Source: an uncultured Gammaproteobacteria bacterium (lineage in GTDB: Bacteria; Pseudomonadota; Gammaproteobacteria; Steroidobacterales; GCA-2729495). From it: a stretch of 64,000 nucleotides of DNA. Positions 1-8,601 of the stretch are shown one piece after another (positions within the stretch are counted from its first letter, which is position 1; each line of letters begins with the position of its first letter). The notes below the pieces were generated by a model. It saw only the letters and a list, made by a program, of their open reading frames with translations, did no database searches and was not told where the DNA came from. Location: assembly GCA_937921935.1 (NCBI GenBank), contig CAKZWQ010000028.1:1-64000 (forward strand), read 5' to 3'. A program made the position numbers and the translations under genes.

Positions 1-63
1 TGCTGGACCCGGGTCGAACCCCCTGGTCTATGCCGCGGGTTCGAACCTGCCGACAGCGGCCAA

Positions 64-191
<128 letters not shown>

Positions 192-203
192 AATGGGTGC
201 GGG

Positions 204-232
204 AGCCTAACTCAGGCCCCGGGCGCGATCAA
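204..232 (-). promoter_or_regulatory. Candidate sigma-70 promoter of tRNA-Ser
   Basis: On the minus strand TTGATC (227-232) and TAGGCT (204-209) are separated by exactly 17 nt and lie 13 nt upstream of the tRNA. The DNA between the -10 and the tRNA is very GC-rich, like the discriminators of stringently controlled stable-RNA promoters. The -10 match is weak, so this is a prediction only. It overlaps the end of the lipoprotein gene. Confidence 0.5.
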
Positions 233-519
233 TCGACCGGTTGGCCGAAGTAATCGGGCGGCTTCTCCAGGCAGGGTTGCCGCTCAGGGTAGAGCTTCAC
301 TTCATTCTCGCTGGGAATTTCCAGCGACTCACTCTGGTCAGGAGCATCCATACCAGGCAAGACCCTGAGACCGTCAACACTCTCACTGGTCTGGTACTCC
401 TGAGGCTTGGCGCACCGGACCTCATCATTGCCGCGAAAAAAACAGGCATTGAGGCTCAGGCAACAGGCCACCAGCCAAGCCAGACGCCAGCAAGACAAAA
501 CCGAGAACGCCTGGCTCAT
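229..519 (-). CDS. Small lipoprotein, BamC N-terminus-like
   Basis: A 96-residue lipoprotein. The signal peptide ends in a lipobox LNAC with the lipidated Cys at about residue 26. The mature part is short, charged and probably unstructured, with a segment resembling GLRVLPGMDAP. BamC (NlpB), encoded after dapA in E. coli, also starts with a lipidated Cys and an extended stretch containing L..PaGm..P, so position and pattern suggest a BamC-derived protein that keeps only the BamD-binding N-terminus. The two folded BamC domains are absent. The start was chosen because its ATGA overlaps the dapA stop, implying translational coupling; the longer upstream frame runs inside dapA. The BamC relationship is inference. 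Confidence 0.75.
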   Translation of the reverse strand: MSQAFSVLSCWRLAWLVACCLSLNACFFRGNDEVRCAKPQEYQTSESVDGLRVLPGMDAPDQSESLEIPSENEVKLYPERQPCLEKPPDYFGQPVD

Positions 520-1391
520 AAGGCATCCGCCTGACGCAGAGCGGACTCCACCCTGGCGCGATATTCGACGGACAGGGGCGTCAGGGGCAAGCGGATTCCG
601 GCAGCAATATGTCCCATGCGCTCCAGCGCCCATTTCACCGGGATCGGATTTGCCTCCAGAAACAGGTCGCCATGCAAGGCTGCCAGCGAGGCATCCAGCT
701 GGGCAGCGCCGTCGGCATCCCCGCTGCAGGCGGCAGCGCACATGGCCGCCATTGTCTTGGGGGCCACATTGGCCGTGACAGAGACAACACCCCGGCCGCC
801 GGCCAGCATGAATTCCCGGGCCGTGGCGTCATCGCCGCTGTAAAGAGCAAAGTCGTCGCCGCAAAGCTGACGCAGCCTCGGGACACGGTCAAGCTCTCCC
901 GTTGCCTCTTTGATGCCAAAAATACCCGGGTGCTCCGCCAGCCGCGCCACGGTTTCTGGCTCCAGATCGACGGCCGTGCGACCGGGCACGTTATAGAGCA
1001 TGACGGGGCTGTCTGCCGCATCAGCAATGGCGGTGAAGTGGCGGTACAAGCCCTCCTGGGTGGGCTTATTGTAATAGGGCGTCACCACCAGCAGGCCGGC
1101 AATCGCGTGCCGGGCCGCCGCCAGGGAAAGATCCACCGTCTGCGCGGTGGAATTGGAGCCCGTCCCGGCAATCACAGGCAGCCGGCCCGCGGCATACTCC
1201 GCAGCCCGGCCGATGACTTCCAGGTGTTCCTCCCGGGTCAGGGTTGCCGATTCACCTGTGGTGCCCGCGATGACCAGCCCAGCCGTATCCTGGCTGACAT
1301 GCCAGTCAATCAGCCGCTCCAGGGCAGCGAAATCGACCTCCCCCGCCTCGCCCATCGGCGTCACGAGTGCAACCAGGCTGCCGTCAAACAT
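516..1391 (-). CDS. dapA: 4-hydroxy-tetrahydrodipicolinate synthase
   Basis: Condenses pyruvate with aspartate semialdehyde, the first committed step of lysine and meso-diaminopimelate synthesis, in the cytoplasm. The 291-residue product has the family length (E. coli 292). Visible motifs are GTTGES (43-48), the Tyr133 of YNVPGRT, and the Schiff-base Lys161 in IKEATG. The start MFDGSLVALVTP aligns with the E. coli N-terminus; a longer in-frame extension to 1460 is not conserved. It is divergent from gcvR and translationally coupled to the downstream lipoprotein gene, the same dapA neighbourhood as in E. coli. Confidence 0.97.
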   Translation of the reverse strand: MFDGSLVALVTPMGEAGEVDFAALERLIDWHVSQDTAGLVIAGTTGESATLTREEHLEVIGRAAEYAAGRLPVIAGTGSNSTAQTVDLSLAAARHAIAGLLVVTPYYNKPTQEGLYRHFTAIADAADSPVMLYNVPGRTAVDLEPETVARLAEHPGIFGIKEATGELDRVPRLRQLCGDDFALYSGDDATAREFMLAGGRGVVSVTANVAPKTMAAMCAAACSGDADGAAQLDASLAALHGDLFLEANPIPVKWALERMGHIAAGIRLPLTPLSVEYRARVESALRQADAL

Positions 1392-1524
1392 AGATTTCGA
1401 TCCCCGCAAAGCGTCGCGATGGTAATGGCCGCCCCATTTCTCCGCAAGACCACGCAGCACGGGACGACTCGGCGATGCGCTATATTAGGCGAGTCGGTCC
1501 TTCCGGGCCTCCAAATTATCCGAG

Positions 1525-2052
1525 ATGGAAAAACTACTGGCGGTAACCGCAATCGGGACAGACCGCGCGGGCCTGGTCCGTGACTTAAGCGAGGCTGTTA
1601 CAGGGGCTGGCTGCAACATTCAGGAAAGCCGGATGATCGCCCTGGGTTCGGAGTTCGCCAGCCTGATGCTGATCGGCGGCAACTGGCATGCCGTGGGCAA
1701 GGCCAGGGAAAGCCTCGAGAAGCTGGGTCAGGAATCGGATCTGACTATCAGCCTGCGCGATGCGGAGCAGCGGGCCAGCAGTAAGTCGGCGCCCTACCTG
1801 GTCGATATTTTGACCCTTGACCACGAGGGTATCGTGCTGGGCCTGTCCAATTTTTTCGCCGGCAGGGGGCTTGATATCGCTGAGCTGAGCACCCGCCGGT
1901 ACAATGCACCCCATACGGGTGCAGCCATGTTCTCTGTCCAGCTAACTGTGAACGTCCCGGCGGACGTCCATACAGCCAGCCTGCGCGAAGAGTTCCTGGA
2001 GTACTGTGACGCCGAGAATCTGGATTCGGTTTTCGAGCCGGCTCAGCGCTGA
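1525..2052 (+). CDS. gcvR: Glycine cleavage regulator GcvR (two ACT domains)
   Basis: A 175-residue protein made of two ACT domains (about residues 4-75 and 92-165) and nothing else, the architecture of GcvR, which in E. coli antagonises GcvA at the gcv operon through protein-protein contact when glycine is scarce. The first domain starts LLAVTAIGTDRAGLV and the second has ILTLDHEGIVLGLS, both typical ligand-binding ACT turns. The dapA-gcvR-bcp order matches E. coli. No gcvA or gcvTHP genes are in the window, so its target here is inferred from homology alone. Confidence 0.88.
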   Translation: MEKLLAVTAIGTDRAGLVRDLSEAVTGAGCNIQESRMIALGSEFASLMLIGGNWHAVGKARESLEKLGQESDLTISLRDAEQRASSKSAPYLVDILTLDHEGIVLGLSNFFAGRGLDIAELSTRRYNAPHTGAAMFSVQLTVNVPADVHTASLREEFLEYCDAENLDSVFEPAQR

Positions 2053-2096
2053 GACCAGAACAGATACGGCTAATAATAACTAAGGAGCGAGGATCG

Positions 2097-2564
2097 ATGA
2101 GCAAGCCAGAAATTGGCAAAGTAGCCCCCAATTTCAAGCTGCCCGCCACCGGGGACCAGGATCTGGAATTGAAGTCACTGCGCGGCAAGAAGCTGGTCAT
2201 GTACTTCTACCCCAAGGACAACACACCTGGCTGCACCAACGAGAGCAAGGACTTTGCCGCTGCCTATGCCAAGTTCAAGCGAGCTGGCGCTGAAATAATT
2301 GGTATATCGCGGGACACGATCGCATCCCATGAGAAATTCAAGACGAAGCTGAATTTACCCTTCGATTTGGTCTCGGATGCTGACGAAACAGCCTGCACCC
2401 TGTACGACGTGATCAAAGAAAAAAACATGTACGGCCGCAAAGTCATGGGCATTGAAAGAAGCACTTTTCTCATTGACGAGAAAGGCAAGCTGCGCAAGGA
2501 ATGGCGCAAGCTGAAGGTTGCCGGACACGCCGAGGAAGTCCTGGCGGCTGTCAAAGAGATCTAG
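2097..2564 (+). CDS. bcp: Thioredoxin-dependent peroxiredoxin (PrxQ/BCP)
   Basis: A 155-residue cytoplasmic peroxidase reducing H2O2 and organic hydroperoxides. The peroxidatic Cys46 lies in DNTPGCTNE, with Thr43 and Pro44 of the active site. Many PrxQ enzymes have a second Cys five residues later (TPGCTxEAC); here that position is Lys51. The only other cysteine is Cys100 in DADETACTLYDV, a position also occupied in E. coli BCP. It may work as a 1-Cys enzyme or through Cys100. A good ribosome site (AAGGAG) precedes the ATG. It follows gcvR by 44 nt. Confidence 0.95.
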   Translation: MSKPEIGKVAPNFKLPATGDQDLELKSLRGKKLVMYFYPKDNTPGCTNESKDFAAAYAKFKRAGAEIIGISRDTIASHEKFKTKLNLPFDLVSDADETACTLYDVIKEKNMYGRKVMGIERSTFLIDEKGKLRKEWRKLKVAGHAEEVLAAVKEI

Positions 2565-2574
2565 AGAAACAGGT

Positions 2575-4065
2575 ATGGCACGACCAAAACACAAGCTTGC
2601 GCACAACACCTGCCTGGTGTTGTGCGCCGCCGTGCTGCCTTTTCTTGCTGGCCCCGTTTTCGGCCAGGAGAGTGATCTGCCGGACATCGGCAGTCCCTCC
2701 GATGCTGTCCTTTCCAAGCAGATGGAACGCCAGATTGGTCGCTCGATTTTTCGCAGCCTGCGGGCAACCGGAAATCTGGTTGAAGATCCGGAAGTCAACG
2801 AGTACATCCAGGATGTCGGCCAGAAACTTGTTGCCAATGCCCAGGATGGCAGTTTCACGTTCCGATTTTTCGTCGTGAACGAGCCCACGATCAATGCCTT
2901 TGCCCTGCCCGGTGGCTATATCGGCGTGCATTCAGGCCTGATTCAAGCTACCCAGTCCGAGAGTGAGCTGGCCGGCGTGCTTGCCCATGAAATCGCGCAT
3001 GTCACGCAAAGGCATATATCTCGCGCGGTGTATGCAAACCAGCGCATGAGCACGGTCACCATGGCAACCATGCTGGGCGCCATACTGATGGGCGTGGCCA
3101 CTGGCAGCAGCGATGCCATCATGGGGGGCATCGCCGGGTCGCAGTCCATTGCCATCCAGAGTCAGATTAACTTTACCCGCTCAAACGAGTACGAAGCGGA
3201 TCGGGTCGGCGTGGGGGTTCTGGCCAGGTCCGGCTTTGACCCAGAGGGCATGCCGGAGTTTTTCTCAACTCTCGCTCAGCAAAGCGGTCCGATGGCCTCG
3301 CAGGCACCGGAATTCCTGCGCACTCACCCGGTTACCGTCAATCGTATTGCTGAAACTCGAGCCCGAGCCGATGAGTATGAGGTTGCCGAGGTGCGCGATG
3401 CCACGGGCTACACCCTCACCCGGGCGCGACTCACACTGATGTCCAGCAAGACGCCGGAAAAAGCTGTCGAGCGCTTTGAAGGTGAGCGGGATAATCCTGA
3501 TCGCGTCGGTGATATTGGCATCGAATATGGTATTGCTCTGGCCAACCTGGAAATGGGCAAGGCACGGCAAGCCAAACAGGCCTTCGAAGGGATGTTGCAG
3601 ACTAATCCCGCCGTCATTAACTTCCATTCCGGCCTGGCAGCAGCCCAGCTGGCTAGCGGGGACGAAGCGACAGCCTTGCAGACTTATAAAAATGCCATGA
3701 CCCTGTTCCCCCGTAATGTGCCCTTAACCATTCGCTACGCGGAAGCATTAATCGAAACAGGCGACCCAAACCAGGCACATGACATTTTACTGGACCTCTA
3801 TAACCAGGTGCCTCCGTCACCCGAACAGGTGCGCCAGATCGCACTGGCAGCAGGGGCTGCCGGCGATACGGCGGATGCGCATTACTACATGGCTGAATAT
3901 CATCTATTGAATGGCGATCTGGGTATGGCGGCAGATCAGTTACGAGTCGCTCTCAACGCCAACGAGCTAGACGAGGTTCAGCGGGCGCGCTTTACGTCGC
4001 GCCTTGAGCAAGTGCAACGAGCAATGCCCCCGCCCGGCTCCAAGCGGCGCAAACCTGGCGGCTAA
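2575..4065 (+). CDS. bepA: Periplasmic M48 metalloprotease/chaperone with TPRs
   Basis: A 496-residue BepA (YfgC)-like protein. An N-terminal signal peptide (cleavage near FGQ, about residue 30) is followed by an M48 zinc protease domain with HEIAH (138-142), a third ligand Glu205 in the NEYEAD motif, and a His251 in RTHPVT equivalent to the regulatory fourth ligand of E. coli BepA. The C-terminal half (about 265-480) is a TPR superhelix. In E. coli BepA helps LptD assembly and degrades stalled outer-membrane proteins at the BAM complex. The start at 2575 is preceded by an AGG-containing site; the upstream extension in the frame overlaps bcp and lacks a signal peptide. It is joined to mlaA by a TAATG overlap. 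Confidence 0.93.
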   Translation: MARPKHKLAHNTCLVLCAAVLPFLAGPVFGQESDLPDIGSPSDAVLSKQMERQIGRSIFRSLRATGNLVEDPEVNEYIQDVGQKLVANAQDGSFTFRFFVVNEPTINAFALPGGYIGVHSGLIQATQSESELAGVLAHEIAHVTQRHISRAVYANQRMSTVTMATMLGAILMGVATGSSDAIMGGIAGSQSIAIQSQINFTRSNEYEADRVGVGVLARSGFDPEGMPEFFSTLAQQSGPMASQAPEFLRTHPVTVNRIAETRARADEYEVAEVRDATGYTLTRARLTLMSSKTPEKAVERFEGERDNPDRVGDIGIEYGIALANLEMGKARQAKQAFEGMLQTNPAVINFHSGLAAAQLASGDEATALQTYKNAMTLFPRNVPLTIRYAEALIETGDPNQAHDILLDLYNQVPPSPEQVRQIALAAGAAGDTADAHYYMAEYHLLNGDLGMAADQLRVALNANELDEVQRARFTSRLEQVQRAMPPPGSKRRKPGG

Positions 4066-4835
4066 TGGCGGTGCGGCCCTCTCGCCTGACAGCCCGGGCC
4101 TTCGCGCTGTCTTTGTTGGCCGTGTGCCTGGCAGGCTGCGCGTCTAAAGATTCGACCACCTACGATGAGCGGGACCCCTTCGAACCTGTCAACCGGGTCA
4201 TTTTCAATATCAATGACTTAGCTGACCGTATTGTCTTTCGCCAGGCGGCCTACAGCTATGAACTCTTTGTGCCAAGCCTGGCACGCCGGGGAGTAAATAA
4301 CTTCTTCAGCAATCTGGGCACCGTGCGCGACATGGTCAATAACTTCCTGCAGGGCAAACCCAGACGCGGTCTGTCGGATGCGGCCCGCTTTGGCCTGAAC
4401 ACCACCCTGGGCTGGGGCGGGCTGTTTGATCCGGCCACTGACGCAGGTCTGGCCAAACACAATGAAGATTTTGGCCAGACACTCGGCGTCTGGGGCCTGC
4501 CCCCGGGCCCCTACCTCATGCTGCCACTACTGGGTCCGCAGACCACCCGTAGCACGGTGGGCTTCGTCGTGGATAGACAGTATTCCCTGCTGTTCAATTA
4601 CAACAACAATGATGTCCGCACCCGTCTGCTGATTCTGAATATCGTGCGCATTCGGGCGAATTTGCTGTTCCTGAACGAGCAACTGGACCGGGCTTACGAT
4701 CCCTATGTCTTCGTGCGGGACGCAATTCTTCAGCGCCGGCGATTCCTGCGCTATGACGGACGAGTACCCCCCGAAACCAATAAACTGGAAGAAGGTCTGG
4801 ACGATGTCAGCTTTGACGATGACGAGGAATTCTGA
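4065..4835 (+). CDS. mlaA: Outer-membrane lipid asymmetry lipoprotein MlaA
   Basis: A 256-residue lipoprotein (lipobox LAGC, lipidated Cys25) of the MlaA/VacJ family. Family signatures are DPFEPVNRVIFNIND near residues 37-51, NFLQGKP, and GLFDPATDAGL. MlaA sits in the outer membrane with porins and extracts misplaced phospholipids from the outer leaflet, passing them to periplasmic MlaC. The acidic C-terminus (DDVSFDDDEEF) is a common feature. Its ATG shares one base with the bepA stop (TAATG), so the two are probably co-translated. The gene converges on mlaC with only 16 nt between them. Confidence 0.95.
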   Translation: MAVRPSRLTARAFALSLLAVCLAGCASKDSTTYDERDPFEPVNRVIFNINDLADRIVFRQAAYSYELFVPSLARRGVNNFFSNLGTVRDMVNNFLQGKPRRGLSDAARFGLNTTLGWGGLFDPATDAGLAKHNEDFGQTLGVWGLPPGPYLMLPLLGPQTTRSTVGFVVDRQYSLLFNYNNNDVRTRLLILNIVRIRANLLFLNEQLDRAYDPYVFVRDAILQRRRFLRYDGRVPPETNKLEEGLDDVSFDDDEEF

Positions 4836-4851
4836 GAACGAGTGGAATTCT

Positions 4852-5487
4852 TCAACTACTTTCCTTCTTGACGGCCGACTGATTCATTTTCTCGATCTCC
4901 TCTACCAGGCGAGCGATAACAGACTCCAGCCCCAGAGCGTCTATCTCGGCAGAAAATTGATTATGATAATTTTCCACGTACGAGACGCCTTCGATCCTCA
5001 CGTCATAAACCCGCCAACCTTGCTTGGACAAGCGCAACCGGTAGTTGACGGGTATAACTGAGCCTGTGTCCTCGCGGACGGAGGTCTGAATAGAAGCAAA
5101 CTTCTCGTTGGACTGAAATTCATCCTCGATGACCAACGATTCCGGCACGAGACTTAGCAAACCAGTCGCGTAGCTGCGCAGCAAAAATTGGTAGAAAGTT
5201 TCGACGAACTCCTTCTTCTGGGCGCCGGAGGCAGCCTTCCAGTTGCTATCCCCCATCACCTTGTAACCGGCGTAGCGAAGATCAAAATTCGGCAGCAGAA
5301 TTTCGTTGATCAGCGCGTAAAGTTCCTCAGGGTGCTGACGATAGTAGGGCCGGCGGCCGTCCAGACGCTCGGCCACTTCACCCGCCGTATTGGCCACCAC
5401 GTCGCGTGGACTGACTACCTGCGCGCTGGCAAGGGAAAACATCAGCACCAGTACCGCCATGCCTGCCGCAACCAGGGTGGCTCGCAT
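4852..5487 (-). CDS. mlaC: Periplasmic phospholipid carrier MlaC
   Basis: A 211-residue MlaC (Ttg2D) family protein, the same length as E. coli MlaC. The signal peptide ends at SLASA/Q near residue 22. Family features include the N-terminal helix with TAGEVAERLD, the LLPNFDLRYAGYKVMG segment, and the closing SYVENYHNQFSAEI. It shuttles phospholipids between MlaA and the inner-membrane MlaFEDB transporter. The start chosen is ATG 5487, with AGGGG upstream; a GTG at 5517 with GAGGA seven bases upstream is an equally possible start giving 10 more residues. No mlaD, mlaE, mlaF or mlaB is adjacent, so this gene is separated from its usual operon. Confidence 0.92.
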   Translation of the reverse strand: MRATLVAAGMAVLVLMFSLASAQVVSPRDVVANTAGEVAERLDGRRPYYRQHPEELYALINEILLPNFDLRYAGYKVMGDSNWKAASGAQKKEFVETFYQFLLRSYATGLLSLVPESLVIEDEFQSNEKFASIQTSVREDTGSVIPVNYRLRLSKQGWRVYDVRIEGVSYVENYHNQFSAEIDALGLESVIARLVEEIEKMNQSAVKKESS

Positions 5488-5826
5488 GGCGACCCCTGCA
5501 ATTTTTTCTGTACTCACTAAGTCATCCTCACCGCATAGCTGCCAAAAAATTACGGACACCGCTGCTTGCCCCTGGTGCCCCTGGCTTAACGCGGCCAATA
5601 GCACATAACACTATATATCTAGTTTCTTACAAATATACGCTAATTCTTTGTTTTTATTGATCTTTCAATACTTCTGCTTATACATTCCACAACAGTTCTC
5701 GGCCCGAATAGCGCATCGTACCGCCCGGCATTCTCCCATGGCGACATCGCCGTTCATGGCCACTTCCCGGCGTTAACCCAAGCCTAGCAAATGAGCCGGG
5801 TCCCGGGCCAAGAGCCAACCGGTACT

Positions 5827-5854
5827 TTGCACACCCGTTAAACTGGACTAAAAT
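5827..5854 (+). promoter_or_regulatory. Predicted SUF operon promoter
   Basis: TTGCAC (5827-5832) and TAAAAT (5849-5854) are separated by 16 nt, an acceptable sigma-70 layout. The -10 lies inside the inverted repeat of the predicted IscR-type operator, so binding of the holo-regulator would block RNA polymerase, as at the E. coli iscR promoter. Prediction from sequence only. Confidence 0.55.
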
Positions 5855-5864
5855 AGTCCTATAT
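5840..5864 (+). promoter_or_regulatory. IscR-type (type 1) operator
   Basis: The core is the inverted repeat GGACTA-aaa-TAGTCC flanked by AACT and TATAT, closely resembling the known type 1 IscR consensus (ATASYYGACTRWWWYAGTCRRSTAT). It lies 15 nt before the GTG of an Rrf2-family regulator with three cysteines, which supports autorepression of the SUF operon by the [2Fe-2S] form. Confidence 0.85.
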
Positions 5865-5879
5865 TTGACGGGAACCATC

Positions 5880-6358
5880 GTGCTAAGAATCAGCCGCCTG
5901 ACCGACTACGGAACCATGATGCTGGCCTACCTGGCGCAGCAGTCTGATCAACGCTGCTCGGCCAGCGAGGTGGCGTCCGCTACCCGGGTTGCATTGCCCA
6001 CCGTGCAGAAACTGCTCAAGGTCATGGCACGCGGCGGCCTGGTGACCTCAGCACGTGGCGCCGAAGGCGGCTACCAGCTGGCAAGGCCGGCAGCAGAGAT
6101 TTCGGCAGCAGAGATTGTCAGCGTACTTGAAGGCCCGGTGGCAATCACCGAATGCAGTGCCGAGAGCAGCGAGTGCGAGCTTGAGCCTCTCTGCCTGGTT
6201 GGCGGCGCCTGGCAAAAAATCAACGACGCCATCCTCGGTGCCCTGGAAAGCGTAAGCCTCGCTGAGCTGGAAGCACCGGCGAAAGACACCCGGTTAACGG
6301 GCCTGCAAACACCCGCCAGCGCCCCGTCCAGCCCTCCACGATCCGCATCGAGCCAGAC

Positions 6359-6362
<4 letters not shown>
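5880..6362 (+). CDS. Rrf2-family Fe-S regulator of the SUF operon
   Basis: A 160-residue IscR-like repressor. The N-terminal winged helix begins [18 protein letters not shown] and includes the recognition helix [13 protein letters not shown]. Three cysteines in [15 protein letters not shown] (spacing C-x7-C-x5-C) match the cluster-ligand region of IscR. It resembles the SUF-system regulator first named in Xanthomonas rather than true IscR. The C-terminus is Pro/Ser-rich and probably disordered. The GTG at 5880 is preferred because [11 protein letters not shown] matches the family N-terminus; a TTG 15 nt upstream would lie against the operator. Its stop overlaps the sufB start (ATGA). Confidence 0.93.
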
Positions 6363-7807
<1,445 letters not shown>

Positions 7808-7845
7808 GCCCGGCGCTCTCTTCATAAACATAAATAGAGATCAAG

Positions 7846-8601
7846 ATGCTGAAAGTCGATGAGCTGCGCGTAAGCGTTGGCGGCAAAGCCATATTGCAGG
7901 GCCTCAGCCTGGAAATCAGACCCGGCGAAATTCACGCCATGATGGGGCCCAATGGCTCGGGCAAGAGCACCCTGGCACATGTCCTGGCCGGTCGCGCCGG
8001 TTACGAGGTGACAGGTGGCTCCGTGACCTACCAGGGCCATGACCTGCTGGCAATGGAACCGGAAGAGCGAGCCTGGGCAGGCCTGTTCCTTGGCTTTCAA
8101 TACCCGGTTGAGATTCCGGGCGTTAATAATGTCTATCTGCTCAAGGCCGCCCTGAATGCCGGCCGCAAGCATCGCGGAGAGCCCGAGATGGACTCCATCA
8201 GCTTTCTGAAGCTCGTGCGGGAAAAAGCCGCGCTAATGCAGATCGACGATAGCTTCCTGAGTCGTGGCGTGAACGAAGGCTTCTCTGGTGGGGAGAAAAA
8301 GCGCAACGAAATTCTCCAGATGACCCTGCTGGAGCCCAAACTCGCCGTGCTTGACGAAACCGACTCCGGTCTGGATATCGATGCCCTTAAAGTCGTCGCC
8401 AACGGAGTCAACAGCATGCGCAGTGCCGATCGGTCCTTTCTGCTGATCACCCACTATCAACGCCTGCTCGACTACATTCAGCCCGACTACGTTCATGTGC
8501 TGGCCGAGGGCCGCATTGTGCGGACCGGTGATAAACAACTCGCCACCCAGCTGGAAGCGGATGGCTATGACGGCATTCTTGCCGAGGCTGCGAGTCTTTG
8601 A
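7846..8601 (+). CDS. sufC: SUF ATPase SufC
   Basis: A 251-residue ABC-type ATPase that binds SufB and SufD and drives their conformational change. Walker A GPNGSGKST lies at 34-42, the ABC signature FSGGEKKRNE follows near 142-151, and Walker B ends in LAVLDETDSGLD, the Glu-Thr-Asp-Ser-Gly-Leu-Asp form typical of SufC. It starts 38 nt after sufB and its TGA overlaps the TTG of sufD. Confidence 0.98.
   Translation: MLKVDELRVSVGGKAILQGLSLEIRPGEIHAMMGPNGSGKSTLAHVLAGRAGYEVTGGSVTYQGHDLLAMEPEERAWAGLFLGFQYPVEIPGVNNVYLLKAALNAGRKHRGEPEMDSISFLKLVREKAALMQIDDSFLSRGVNEGFSGGEKKRNEILQMTLLEPKLAVLDETDSGLDIDALKVVANGVNSMRSADRSFLLITHYQRLLDYIQPDYVHVLAEGRIVRTGDKQLATQLEADGYDGILAEAASL

Larger units (their letters stand above)
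5488..5879. other. Intergenic region mlaC / SUF regulator
   Basis: About 390 bp between divergently transcribed genes. The part near 5597-5700 is strikingly A/T-rich compared with the GC-rich window and may hold the mlaC promoter, though no clear -35/-10 pair stood out. The middle is GC-rich without a convincing ORF. The right end carries the IscR-type operator and the promoter of the SUF operon, listed separately. Confidence 0.7.

Noticed and set aside
609-1583. A 324-codon open frame on the plus strand across dapA
   Set aside because: It is antisense to dapA, has no family resemblance and reflects the high GC content with few stop codons. dapA has full conservation of its active site.
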